Assembly: GCA_947366895.1 (NCBI GenBank)
Contig: CANBBP010000006.1
Span: 1-63,741, forward strand
Origin: an uncultured Clostridia bacterium
Lineage (GTDB): Bacteria; Bacillota; Clostridia; Christensenellales; UBA1242
DNA: 63,741 bases
Direction of reading: 5' to 3'
Part shown: positions 1-8,557 of the stretch, piece after piece
How positions within the stretch are numbered: the stretch's first letter is position 1
Layout: the number at the start of each line of letters is the position of its first letter
Program-made: the position numbers and the translations under genes
The notes under the pieces: generated by a model
What the model was told of the DNA's origin: nothing
Databases searched by the model: none
The model's input: only the letters and a program-made list of their open reading frames with translations

Positions 1-1
1 A

Positions 2-55
2 AATGAAAAAAAAGAAGAAAAATATCAAAAAATGTATAAAAAAGATAGAAAATAA
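2..55 (+). CDS. 3' tail of a CDS running in from outside the window (tentative)
   Basis: Frame 2 from the window edge reads about 17 lysine/glutamate-rich codons and then TAA. It looks like the charged end of a protein whose start lies outside the window. A second frame (start ATG at 3, stop near 77) is also open and lysine-rich, so the choice is uncertain. The DNA here is almost pure A/T. Confidence 0.2.
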   Translation, partial: NEKKEEKYQKMYKKDRK

Positions 56-199
56 TAAAAATCAATCAAAAAAATAACTAAAAACTATTAAAAATTAATA
101 AAAAGTTTCTAATTTTTATAAAAATTAATAAATTTTTGCGAAATAATAAAATAAATTTTTTAAATGAGTAAAACGTTAAATAATAATTTTTATTTTGAT

Positions 200-228
200 T
201 ATACAAGGAATTATGTTTATGCTATAAT
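200..228 (+). promoter_or_regulatory. promoter for the PD-(D/E)XK gene
   Basis: TATACA (200-205), a 17-bp spacer and TATAAT (223-228), ending 35 bp before the ATG at 264. The -10 is perfect and the -35 is weak. Confidence 0.4.
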
Positions 229-263
229 TAATACATAATAATTATTTGATACAAAGGATAAAT

Positions 264-734
264 ATGGAAGAATTAAAGATATCAGAGACATTAATAGTTG
301 AAAAAATTAAAGAATTTTTAATAAATAAAGAAAATGGGAATTGGCACGAGGATAAAATAAAAACTACAAAATTGCATGAGCATGGTGTAGATATTGTTTT
401 GACAGGTGGAAGTAGGAATGGAGAAAGATTTATAATTGAATGTAAAGGAAAGTCTTATGCAAAATCTGCTAAATCTATAAATAGAGAAGGTTGGCTTAAT
501 GCTCTTGGTCAAATAATTACTAGAATGGGAACAAAAAGAATAATTAGCAAAGGTGTTCAAAAAGGGAATATAAATCGTGCTTATAAATATGGCTTAGGAC
601 TTTGTAATGAAGCTGCTCAAGTTGCATTAAGAAGAATACCAAGAGAAATAGCAAAAGTTTTAAATTTATATATATTTTCTTGTGATGATAATGGAAATAT
701 TCAAATGTTTACTCCATCTGAATTTATTTCATAA
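264..734 (+). CDS. PD-(D/E)XK superfamily nuclease-like protein
   Basis: Small protein of 156 residues with the core layout of PD-(D/E)XK nucleases: an N-terminal helix with an acidic residue (around E8-E13), then GVDI with D43, a short hairpin, IIECKGK with E59 and K61, and a helix carrying Q83 (LGQII). D43, E59 and K61 would bind the metal and cut DNA. I start at the ATG at 264, which has AAAGGA five bases upstream; an upstream in-frame TTG at 246 has no such site. It is the first of five same-strand genes that include an SF1 helicase, two C5 methyltransferases and an HNH nuclease, so a role in DNA defence or restriction is likely. The fold call is from motif spacing only; the exact family is not recognised. 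Confidence 0.6.
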   Translation: MEELKISETLIVEKIKEFLINKENGNWHEDKIKTTKLHEHGVDIVLTGGSRNGERFIIECKGKSYAKSAKSINREGWLNALGQIITRMGTKRIISKGVQKGNINRAYKYGLGLCNEAAQVALRRIPREIAKVLNLYIFSCDDNGNIQMFTPSEFIS

Positions 735-894
735 ATAGTGGATAAATTTAAAAATTAAATTTGTTACTTAATATAGAAATCATTTTTATTTGCTATATTA
801 AATTTAGAAAAAATTAATTAATCTTTTAGTTTTATTTAATAAATTAATTGTACTTTTGAATAATAGAATTTATGAAAAACATAGGAAGTGAAGT

Positions 895-3633
895 GTGAGA
901 GATATTGTAGCAGTAGTAAGTGAAATGAATAGTGAAATAAATAATGAACTATTAAAATTTACAAGAGATAATAGAGTAGAAGTTTCTAAAAAAATTTTAA
1001 TGCCATTAAGGCATTTTGTGGAAGCATTAAGTTTATTTATTTTAATACAAGATAAAAAAGAAAAATTAAATTACAATTACGATAATATTCAAAAAGCTTT
1101 AAAACATATAAAAACTTGTCAACAATCATTATTTATAGATAAGTTTCATTATATGCTTCAGGGTTCTATATCTCATTATTATGAAAACGAAAAAATATCA
1201 GAAAGACTTATGCTTAAATATTATGAGTATTTAGTGCAGTTAAGAAAATATTTTAAAGTAAATTACAATTTAGATATTTTATCAAATATTTATAAATTTC
1301 AAGTATATCAAGATCCTAAATTTTTAGAATATTATGAAAAAATTTTTTATAAAGTAAAGCAGGTACCTATAGAAAAGGGTAGTTTATTTGGCGGAGAAAG
1401 ATATTATGTTCAAAAAGTAAATCAAGTTTTGGTTTTTAATGAACTTTATTATGAAATAACTTTATCATCTGCAACAGATTTTGCAACAAAATACGATAGA
1501 ATGATTTTGTATTCTAAAGAGCCAGTTTTTTCTAATTATGCAATAAATGTAAAATATCAAAGGTCTAAAGTTTTAATATTTGATAAAGAAATGCCTATAA
1601 ATATTTTAACAAGTTGGTATGTTTCTATAAGGCCATGTGAAATTGTAAACTTTGCAAAAATTTTGGGTAAAGATATTACTATTCAAACATCTAATAAAGA
1701 ATATCAAAATTTAATGAAATATCTTACTACATATCATATTGACCTTACACGATTGATAAAGTTAAATGATACCCTCTATAATAATATTAAAAATGAAATA
1801 ACAAATGGTGTTGAAAATGTTAAGATTTTTTCTATTTTAGATGAATGTAGAGAATTGGTTTTAAAATTAAATAATGGTCATAATATTATAAGTTATTTAT
1901 TATTTAGGTTAAATAATAAAATAATTAAAAATCAATTTATTAATAGTCAGAATAGTGAACTATCAAATTTATTCTTAAAATATGGTTGTATACCCTTTGA
2001 CGAAATGCCATATAATACAAGTTTAATACTTCATAATACATTAATATATGATTTACTAAATAGCATAGATATAAGCGGACGAGAACATGAATTGCTTGGT
2101 AGAAAATTAGTAAATAACATAGAAAAAGAAGGCATTTTATATACCAAAATTTCTGATTTAGATAGTTTTAAAAATCTAGATGATTTAGTTAGTGATTATA
2201 ATAATCTTATATATAAAAAGAGACATCAATCAAGAGAAATTCATAAACAATTTGATAACTTATACATCCAAGAATATGAAGATAATATTTTAGATATTAT
2301 TAATAATGTTATAAGTCTTTCAAAACAGGGTATAGATGCTTATGATTCTATATATAAAAGTTGGTTTAGCAAAATAGATAAAAATAATTATGCTATAGAG
2401 AAACTAACGATGTTAGAAAATATGTTTTCTATGTCAAAAGTCTCTTTAATTTATGGTGCTGCTGGGACTGGAAAAACATATATGATTACCGCTTTAGCAG
2501 AAATATTTTCTGATAAAAAAGTTTTGTTTTTGGCTCAAACCAATACTGCTGTAAATAATTTGATTAATAGGGTTGATTATCATAATAAATATTTTAGATT
2601 TATGACTATTTATCAATTTTTGCATAATCATAAAGATGTAAATTATGATGTTGTTATTTTAGATGAATGTGGTATTGTTAGCAATCAGGATATGAGTGAT
2701 ATATTAAATAAAGCAATATTTGAAGAATTGGTGCTGGTTGGCGATGTTTATCAGATAGAAGCAATTTCATATGGTAATTGGTTTAATATGTTGCGTTATT
2801 TTGTTCCTAGTTATGTGGTTAATGATTTAAAAATACCTTATAGGACTGAAGATGAAGAATTATTAAAAATATGGGAGAAGGTAAGAAATAATTCATCTGA
2901 TATTCAAGAAACATTGGATAGAAATGGTTTTTCTGAAGATTTAGGTGACTCGGTATTTATACCATATTCAAAAGATGAAATAATATTATGTTTAAATTAT
3001 GATGGTCTATATGGTATAAACAATATTAATAGGTTTTTACAAGCAAATAATGAAAATCCCCCTGTTTATTGGGACATTTGGACCTATAAAATAGGTGATA
3101 GAGTTATATTTAATGAAACAACTAGATTTAATGGATTGATATATAATAATTTAAAGGGTACTATTGTTGGTATAAATAAAACCGAACAATTTATTATTTT
3201 TGATATTGAAGTAGAACTTAAACTTGAAAATGTTGACCCATTTGAATATAATTTAGTTAGTGTAGAATGTAAGGATAATAAATCAATTATATCTATAAGA
3301 GTAAATAAAATTAAGACTACAGATAATGACGATCAAAGCCCAGATAATGTAGTTCCATTTCAAGTTGCTTATGCAACTTCAATTCATAAATCGCAGGGGT
3401 TAGAATTTGATTCTGTAAAAGTAATTATTACAAATGATATAGAAGAAAAAATATCAAAGAATATTTTTTATACAGCAATTACAAGAACAAAAAATATGTT
3501 AAAAGTGTATTGGACTCCTGAAACGGAAAAAGCAACAATTAATAGATTTACATCTAATTTTAATATGAGAGATATAAAAATTCTTTCTCAAAAATATAAC
3601 TTAAAATTATATCTAAATAACGAGATTAAATAA
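895..3633 (+). CDS. large SF1 helicase/ATPase with unassigned N-terminal half
   Basis: The C-terminal part is a superfamily 1 helicase. Walker A is GAAGTGKT at about residue 521, Walker B is VVILDECG near 590, a motif III-like GDVYQIEAI lies near 616, and a UvrD_C_2-type block near 830-870 has HKSQGLEFDSV and FYTAITRTK. This is the AAA_30/RecD-like arrangement. The first ~500 residues are mostly helical and match nothing I recognise; the stretch LRHFVEALSLFI near 40-50 is loosely HEPN-like but I cannot confirm it. The start is GTG at 895 with AGGAAG (883-888) six bases upstream. It lies 160 bp after the PD-(D/E)XK gene and 86 bp before the methyltransferases. It probably remodels or translocates DNA for the nuclease(s) encoded beside it; that role is inferred from context. 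Confidence 0.75.
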   Translation: MRDIVAVVSEMNSEINNELLKFTRDNRVEVSKKILMPLRHFVEALSLFILIQDKKEKLNYNYDNIQKALKHIKTCQQSLFIDKFHYMLQGSISHYYENEKISERLMLKYYEYLVQLRKYFKVNYNLDILSNIYKFQVYQDPKFLEYYEKIFYKVKQVPIEKGSLFGGERYYVQKVNQVLVFNELYYEITLSSATDFATKYDRMILYSKEPVFSNYAINVKYQRSKVLIFDKEMPINILTSWYVSIRPCEIVNFAKILGKDITIQTSNKEYQNLMKYLTTYHIDLTRLIKLNDTLYNNIKNEITNGVENVKIFSILDECRELVLKLNNGHNIISYLLFRLNNKIIKNQFINSQNSELSNLFLKYGCIPFDEMPYNTSLILHNTLIYDLLNSIDISGREHELLGRKLVNNIEKEGILYTKISDLDSFKNLDDLVSDYNNLIYKKRHQSREIHKQFDNLYIQEYEDNILDIINNVISLSKQGIDAYDSIYKSWFSKIDKNNYAIEKLTMLENMFSMSKVSLIYGAAGTGKTYMITALAEIFSDKKVLFLAQTNTAVNNLINRVDYHNKYFRFMTIYQFLHNHKDVNYDVVILDECGIVSNQDMSDILNKAIFEELVLVGDVYQIEAISYGNWFNMLRYFVPSYVVNDLKIPYRTEDEELLKIWEKVRNNSSDIQETLDRNGFSEDLGDSVFIPYSKDEIILCLNYDGLYGINNINRFLQANNENPPVYWDIWTYKIGDRVIFNETTRFNGLIYNNLKGTIVGINKTEQFIIFDIEVELKLENVDPFEYNLVSVECKDNKSIISIRVNKIKTTDNDDQSPDNVVPFQVAYATSIHKSQGLEFDSVKVIITNDIEEKISKNIFYTAITRTKNMLKVYWTPETEKATINRFTSNFNMRDIKILSQKYNLKLYLNNEIK

Positions 3634-3689
3634 GATTATTAAACATTATATTTAAAATATAGAAAAAAACAGACTTTTAAAAATATTTA

Positions 3690-3698
3690 TGTTATAAT
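3690..3698 (+). promoter_or_regulatory. extended -10 promoter for the methyltransferase pair
   Basis: TGTTATAAT (TGn plus TATAAT) about 21 bp before the first methyltransferase start. No good -35 is seen, as expected for an extended -10 promoter. It would let the methyltransferases be made separately from the helicase. Confidence 0.4.
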
Positions 3699-3719
3699 AA
3701 TTTATTATTAGGTAAAATT

Positions 3720-4847
3720 ATGGAAATAAATATGATTAAATTAGCAACTTTATTCAGTGGTATAGGTGCCATAGAACAAACATTGAAAAAAATGGGCATA
3801 AAATATAAAATAATATTCGCTTGTGACAATGGTGAGCGAGAAGTTTATATTTCTGATTATGATATGTCTCTTATAGATAAATTTAAATCAAATAAAGAAA
3901 AACAAGTTCTGATAAATAAATATTATTCTAATTTAAAAAAAATAAATTTTATGGAAAAGTCGTATAAAGCAAATTATGATATTAATGATAATAATTTTTA
4001 TCAAGATGTTCGTTTTTTAAATGGGGAAGAGTATCAAAATAGGGTAGATCTATTAGTTGGAGGAAGCCCATGCCAATCATTTTCAGTCAATGGTAAGCAA
4101 GGTGGATTTGATGATACTAGAGGAACTTTATTTTATGAGTATGCAAGAATAATAAAAGAAACCCAGCCCAAATGTTTTATTTTTGAAAATGTTAAGGGTA
4201 TGTTAACACACCACAAAGGTAAAACTTGGAATACCATTAAAAATACATTTAATGAACTAAATTATAATATTTATATTCGTACTAATTCAAAAGGGGAGGA
4301 AACTCCAATTTTAAATGCATACGAGTTTGGTATACCACAAAATAGGCCAAGAATTTATGTGGTAGGGATTAGAAATGATTTAAATTTAAAAGATAAATTT
4401 ATTTTTCCGAAGCCAATAAAACTTTGTAATAAAGTTTCAGATTATTTAGATAAGGAAGTTGATCCTAAGTATTATTTAGGTAAAAAGGGTTTTGAATTTG
4501 TTACGACACATCCTAGTCGAGCACAAGTTGGATGTGATATTATGAGATGTCAAAAGGCAAACCAACAATTTAATTGGAATGGTGATTTTATTTTTGAACC
4601 GATTGCTAAAGTCCAAAGGAATGAAAAAATTTTGAAAAAAGCCTTCGTAGGAGAGTTTAAAGGCGAAATAGGAGTTATAAGAAAATTTACTCCTAGAGAA
4701 TGTTTAAGATTAATGGGATTTCTAGATGACTTTCAAATAGTTGTTGATGATACTATGATGTATAGACAGGCCGGTAATTCAATTGTTGTCAATGTGTTAG
4801 AGAAACTAATGGAAGAATTAATGAGGGTAGGTGTATTCAATGATTAG
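3720..4847 (+). CDS. DNA (cytosine-5-)-methyltransferase, copy 1
   Basis: C5 cytosine methyltransferase that transfers a methyl group from S-adenosylmethionine to cytosine. Motif I is LATLFSGIGAIEQ at the N-terminus, motif IV is GGSPCQSFS with the catalytic Cys near residue 118, motif VI is FENVKG, motif VIII is QNRPRIYVVGIR and motif X is QAGNSIVVNV. The target-recognition region lies between motifs VIII and IX (about 220-320). A charged insert of about 50 residues between the cofactor motifs and motif IV is longer than usual and is shared with the next gene. The start at 3720 has TTAGGT upstream; an ATG at 3732 is an alternative. The stop overlaps the next gene by 8 nt. The two copies are close paralogs with different recognition regions, as in restriction systems with asymmetric sites. 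Confidence 0.93.
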   Translation: MEINMIKLATLFSGIGAIEQTLKKMGIKYKIIFACDNGEREVYISDYDMSLIDKFKSNKEKQVLINKYYSNLKKINFMEKSYKANYDINDNNFYQDVRFLNGEEYQNRVDLLVGGSPCQSFSVNGKQGGFDDTRGTLFYEYARIIKETQPKCFIFENVKGMLTHHKGKTWNTIKNTFNELNYNIYIRTNSKGEETPILNAYEFGIPQNRPRIYVVGIRNDLNLKDKFIFPKPIKLCNKVSDYLDKEVDPKYYLGKKGFEFVTTHPSRAQVGCDIMRCQKANQQFNWNGDFIFEPIAKVQRNEKILKKAFVGEFKGEIGVIRKFTPRECLRLMGFLDDFQIVVDDTMMYRQAGNSIVVNVLEKLMEELMRVGVFND

Positions 4848-5982
4848 GGTAGGAACTCTTTTTAGCGGAATAGGGGCTATTGAACAAGCTCTAATTAGGT
4901 TAAATATTGATCATGAAATTGTTTTCGCTTGTGATAATGGCGATATTGAGATAGATATTGATTTAGCTAGAGAAAAAAAGCATGTTAAATGTTTAAAATC
5001 AAAAAAAGAAAAAAAAGAGTATGTAGATAGTTTATATAAAAATCTAAGTAGAAAACAAAATTATGTTAAACAATCATATTTAGCAAATTATAATATTAAT
5101 GTGGATAATTTTCATCTAGATGTTAGGCTAATGGATGGTACTGATTATTGCAAAAAGATTGATTTGCTAGTAGGAGGAAGTCCATGTCAATCATTTTCAA
5201 CCGTGGGATTTAAAGGTGGATTAGAAGATGCTAGAGGAACATTGTTTTATGAATATGCAAGATTATTAAAAGAAACACAACCAAAAGTATTTATCTATGA
5301 AAATGTTAGAGGTTTAATAACTCATGATAAGGGAAGAACATGGAAAAAAATAAAGGAAATATTTGATAAAGATTTACATTATAAAATAACTGAGCCTCAG
5401 ATTTTGAATGCCGCAGAATATGGAATCCCTCAAACTCGGAGACGACTTTTTGTGATTGGAATTAGGGATGATATTCATTGTAAAGAATTTCAATATCCAG
5501 TTCCTGTTGGAGTAGAAAATTTAAAGTTTACTATGCAGGATTTTCTTGAGGATAATTGTAAATTTGGCAATTTCGGATTTAGTAAACAAACTGGGGAAAT
5601 AGAGATAATTAAGGAGAAAGGATATCCAGATAAAAAGTTTTATTTAACTCCTAAAGTTAGAGATTATGTTTTAAATAGTGGAACAAAAACTTTTAAAACA
5701 TCAATAAAAACGGATTTACCGATTGCAAGAACCTTACTAAGAACTATGACTCAACATCATAGAGCAGGAATAGATAACTATATAACTGTAAAAAAGGATA
5801 TTAATGAGCACGTTTTAAGGTCCTTAACGGATAGAGAAACTTTAAGGCTAATGGGTTATACCGATGAATTTAAAATTGTTGTATCATCTCAACAAATATT
5901 CAAACAAGCAGGAAATTCCATTGTTGTAGATGTTATGATGGCTATTTTAAGAGAAATAATTAAAACAGGTGTCTTTAATTAG
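4840..5982 (+). CDS. DNA (cytosine-5-)-methyltransferase, copy 2
   Basis: Second C5 cytosine methyltransferase, closely similar to the preceding gene through motifs I-VIII: RVGTLFSGIGAIEQ, GGSPCQSFS (catalytic Cys near residue 116), YENVRG, QTRRRLFVIGIR and QAGNSIVVDV. The recognition region (about 215-335) differs from copy 1, so the pair probably methylates two different strands or sites. I start at ATG 4840, with a GGTAGGTG site inside the end of copy 1; the two genes overlap by 8 nt and are probably translationally coupled. The longer frame begins at a GTG (4831) without benefit. An HNH nuclease gene follows 9 nt after the stop, which supports a type II restriction-modification role. Confidence 0.93.
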   Translation: MIRVGTLFSGIGAIEQALIRLNIDHEIVFACDNGDIEIDIDLAREKKHVKCLKSKKEKKEYVDSLYKNLSRKQNYVKQSYLANYNINVDNFHLDVRLMDGTDYCKKIDLLVGGSPCQSFSTVGFKGGLEDARGTLFYEYARLLKETQPKVFIYENVRGLITHDKGRTWKKIKEIFDKDLHYKITEPQILNAAEYGIPQTRRRLFVIGIRDDIHCKEFQYPVPVGVENLKFTMQDFLEDNCKFGNFGFSKQTGEIEIIKEKGYPDKKFYLTPKVRDYVLNSGTKTFKTSIKTDLPIARTLLRTMTQHHRAGIDNYITVKKDINEHVLRSLTDRETLRLMGYTDEFKIVVSSQQIFKQAGNSIVVDVMMAILREIIKTGVFN

Positions 5983-5991
5983 GAGGAAATT

Positions 5992-6978
5992 ATGCAATTA
6001 AAAAGAATAGATGCTATTGATATAAATTATGTTGATTCTGCTGCTGACAGGGCATTAAAAGTTGGCAATACAAGTGGTGCTGGTGAAGCGAGGCTTTATA
6101 CAGGTCATGATGAACAGCTTATGGACAGTTTTTTTGAATTAGATAAAGTTGAATGTTTCTTTATGCTAAAAGAAGATTTACTAAATTACATGGAGGACAG
6201 TAAACAGGAGTATTTTTATCCATCTCGTGATTATAGGGAAGAAATTTCAAAATTTTATCAAACAAATTTAGAAAATACTCGTAATATTAAAGAAGAAAAG
6301 ATTAAATTATATTTTAGAAAAAAATATGACAACCAAAATAGGTATTATTTAGTTCTAGAGAATGTTGTTGATAATAGAAAAAGATATGCTTATTTAAGAA
6401 ATATATGCTTGCCACGTATGACAGTTATTACTTTTGTAAAGTTTGAAGATGAATCAAATAAAAAATTTATTTATCTTAAACCAGTCTTTTATATTGATCC
6501 TACAAAAAGAGAGATTATAGAAGAACAAAAGGAAATAGATATTTTAAATCCTAAAAATGAAACTGAAGAAAAAATTGTAAGGGAAAAGTATAGAAAAAAA
6601 CAAACAAAATATAGATTGGAATTACTAGAAAAAATGCCAGCTTGTTTAATAACAAAGGTATCTGATGATAGGTTATTAGTAGCATGTCATGTAAAACCAT
6701 ATTCTGAATGTGAAAGTGAAGAAGAAAAATATGATGTAAAAAATGGAATTGTTTTAACTCCTACATATCATACTTTATTTGATTTAGGATTTATTTCCTT
6801 TTCATCTGAAGGTAAACTTTTAATATCGCCATTTTTATCTAATTTAAATAAACAAAGACTGTGTTTACATGAACAAAATATTTATAGGCTTCAAACAGGA
6901 ACTGAAAAATACATGAAATATCATAGAGAAAATATTTTTAATACCATCAAATTTGAGGAGTTAAATTTTATAGATTAA
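5992..6978 (+). CDS. HNH_2-family endonuclease, probable restriction enzyme
   Basis: The C-terminal third (about residues 213-312) matches the HNH_2 pattern common in type II restriction enzymes: a CLIT strand, LLVACHVKPYSEC with the first His, NGIVLTPTYHTLFDLGFISF with the Asn/His pair, LLISP, and a terminal YHRENIF. Cys replaces the usual Ser before HVKP, a small change. The N-terminal 200 residues are unassigned and probably recognise DNA. AGGAGG lies five bases before the ATG and overlaps the stop of methyltransferase copy 2, so the genes form one operon. It would cut DNA lacking the methylation placed by the two upstream enzymes; this role is inferred from domain and context. Confidence 0.8.
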   Translation: MQLKRIDAIDINYVDSAADRALKVGNTSGAGEARLYTGHDEQLMDSFFELDKVECFFMLKEDLLNYMEDSKQEYFYPSRDYREEISKFYQTNLENTRNIKEEKIKLYFRKKYDNQNRYYLVLENVVDNRKRYAYLRNICLPRMTVITFVKFEDESNKKFIYLKPVFYIDPTKREIIEEQKEIDILNPKNETEEKIVREKYRKKQTKYRLELLEKMPACLITKVSDDRLLVACHVKPYSECESEEEKYDVKNGIVLTPTYHTLFDLGFISFSSEGKLLISPFLSNLNKQRLCLHEQNIYRLQTGTEKYMKYHRENIFNTIKFEELNFID

Positions 6979-7317
6979 AAGTCTATGTTAGTATAAATAT
7001 TGTGACATTTTGTATATCAACAATATAGATACTTTATTTTATTTGAGTAGATTAATAAATTATTTAGATTTATATATCTGCTGAAAATGATATAATGATA
7101 AGCATATATATTTTATTTATATGAAAGATCTCATATTATATAAATTTAAATAGGGTAGAGTTTTTTAATTTATACTTTTGATAGAAGAATTATCTTGGGA
7201 AGATAGAAGAACAGTTTGACTTTTTATTTAAGCTTGGAAATTTCAATATATTTTTTATTGTAGGATAATCATACTATTTTTAACACAAAGAAGTAAATTT
7301 ATTTATTTTATAAAAAA
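6979..7317. other. AT-rich intergenic region, nothing recognised
   Basis: No open frame of useful length. A TATAAT sits near 7090 without a good -35. Two short near-repeats (GATAGAAGAA and close variants) occur around 7180-7215. AACACAAAGAAGTAAAT near 7281-7297 matches one arm of the IS200 hairpin at 45056, but this may be chance. Confidence 0.4.
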
Positions 7318-7355
7318 CGCTAATAACTTTAATCCTAAAAATTAGCGATTTTTTT
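7318..7355 (-). terminator. terminator after tRNA-Thr
   Basis: Stem CGCTAAT/ATTAGCG (7318-7324 and 7341-7347) with T-runs on both sides, placed directly downstream of the tRNA on the minus strand. It can also end transcripts from the HNH operon. Confidence 0.65.
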
Positions 7356-7359
7356 AATT

Positions 7360-7434
7360 TGGAGCTGATGGCGGGAATCGGACCCGCGACCCCTTCCTTA
7401 CCAAGGAAGTGCTCTACCTCTGAGCCACATCAGC
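7360..7434 (-). tRNA. tRNA-Thr(GGT)
   Basis: Cloverleaf on the minus strand: acceptor GCTGATG/CATCAGC, D arm GCTC...GAGC, anticodon stem CTTCC/GGAAG around loop TTGGTAA (anticodon GGT), T arm with GTTCGA-type loop written GGTCCGATTCC, discriminator T and an encoded CCA at 7360-7362. Confidence 0.95.
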
Positions 7435-7452
7435 ATATTAATTGATGATATT

Positions 7453-7481
7453 ATTTTATAGATTTATAAGATTTTTGTCAA
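7453..7481 (-). promoter_or_regulatory. promoter of tRNA-Thr
   Basis: On the minus strand TTGACA (7481-7476), a 17-bp spacer and TAAAAT (7458-7453), ending 18 bp before the tRNA. Confidence 0.75.
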
Positions 7482-7570
7482 CTGCTAATTTGTTAGATTT
7501 GTTAAGTTTAAAGTTATTTTATTTTTATAATTATGAATATACGAATTAAACTATGCAATACAAAAAGTAC

Positions 7571-7597
7571 CTTATCTTTTAAGATAAGATATTTTTT
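7571..7597. terminator. hairpin with T-run between tRNA-Thr and the XRE gene
   Basis: Perfect stem CTTATCTT/AAGATAAG followed by ATATTTTTT on the + strand and a shorter T-run after GTAC on the minus strand. It most likely ends the transcript of the minus-strand gene at 7718-8314. Confidence 0.5.
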
Positions 7598-7717
7598 AAT
7601 AATATTATTCATAATCTAGTATTTTAATATTTAAATTAATATTTGTTTTATTATTTTAATTAGTAAAAATTTTTATTTCAATATTAAAAAATTAAAAGTT
7701 TGTAATATTTATATGTA

Positions 7718-8314
7718 TTATTTTTTATTTTTTTTGCTTTTTAGGTTTGCCCATAAAATTATAATTACTTGAATAGGTATGCCTAAAATATAAATCATCC
7801 ACATTTTATAATCTAGGAATTGTATGAAAAAAGCAGTTAAAAGTGTCCAAACCATTATTGACTCTAGATATACTGAATAACTTTTTTTGCCCCAAAGTGA
7901 ATTTGAAATAACTGCTACTAATGCAGTTGCAGGTACCGACCAAACAAAAATATTCCAAAAACTTACATTAAGTATGATATTTGCATAGACATAAAGAATT
8001 GTTGCAAATAACCAAACTATAGAAATTGCAAGTAGGGTAGTTATTAGATGATTGCTTGCTTGTGATTTTGTGTATTGTTTTTCTTTTTCTTTTTTATCTT
8101 CTGTACTAATTAAATAGTCAAAACTTACATTAAATAGGTCACATATTTTAAGCAATATATCTATATCTGGTAAGGTGTCTCCTCTTTCCCAACGAGAAAC
8201 AGCCTTGTCAGAATAATTTAATTTTTCAGCAAGTTCAACTTGGGTTAGTTTATTAGATTTTCTTAATTCGCTAATATTATTTGCGATTGTTTTTTTTATG
8301 TCTTGTTCTTCCAT
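7718..8314 (-). CDS. XRE-family regulator with C-terminal membrane domain
   Basis: Residues 10-65 form a helix-turn-helix of the XRE/Cro type (LTQVELAEKLNYSDKAVSRWERG and the typical PDIDILLKICDLFNVSFDYL tail). A charged linker follows, then four hydrophobic segments between about 90 and 190 and a lysine-rich end. Such membrane-anchored XRE proteins are common in Bacillota; they are thought to regulate near genes, often their own. There is no Shine-Dalgarno site; instead a TATAAT ends six bases before the ATG, suggesting a leaderless mRNA. Target genes are unknown. Confidence 0.8.
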   Translation of the reverse strand: MEEQDIKKTIANNISELRKSNKLTQVELAEKLNYSDKAVSRWERGDTLPDIDILLKICDLFNVSFDYLISTEDKKEKEKQYTKSQASNHLITTLLAISIVWLFATILYVYANIILNVSFWNIFVWSVPATALVAVISNSLWGKKSYSVYLESIMVWTLLTAFFIQFLDYKMWMIYILGIPIQVIIILWANLKSKKNKK

Positions 8315-8320
8315 GTAAGT

Positions 8321-8350
8321 ATTATATCATTAGATATGTCCTTAATACAA
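8321..8350 (-). promoter_or_regulatory. promoter giving a leaderless mRNA for the XRE gene
   Basis: On the minus strand TTGTAT (8350-8345), an 18-bp spacer and TATAAT (8326-8321), then six bases and the ATG at 8314. The start of transcription would fall on the start codon. Further upstream (8378-8435) two near-direct repeats of CACTTTTGTAGA occur, possible regulator sites. Confidence 0.6.
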
Positions 8351-8459
8351 CTATTTTTAAAACTTTTTTCTCAAATTCTACAAAAGTGAGAATTGATATT
8401 TGACTCTCTCTACAAAAGAGTGGCACTCTCAAAAAATGTTTATAAATTGTAGATTGAAT

Positions 8460-8487
8460 TTGTGTAAAATTAGTTGTAATATATAAT
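8460..8487 (+). promoter_or_regulatory. promoter for the surface-protein unit
   Basis: TTGTGT (8460-8465), a 16-bp spacer and TATAAT (8482-8487), about 70 bp before the lipoprotein start. Confidence 0.4.
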
Positions 8488-8557
8488 ATATAAAATATGC
8501 CCAAAGAAAATTTTAAGAACAAGCATTTATTAAATTTTAAAAAAAGGAGAGCAATAT

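Noticed and set aside
264..6978. DISARM or BREX system
   Set aside because: No DUF1998, PLD nuclease, PglZ or BrxC-type protein; only helicase and methyltransferases are shared.
7281..7297. 17-base match to one arm of the IS200 inverted repeat (45056-45072)
   Set aside because: In DNA this AT-rich a match of this length can arise by chance, and no other IS200 sequence is near.
8322..8522. 66-codon minus-strand frame upstream of the XRE gene
   Set aside because: It covers the promoter region of the XRE gene, lacks a ribosome site and has no protein-like features.
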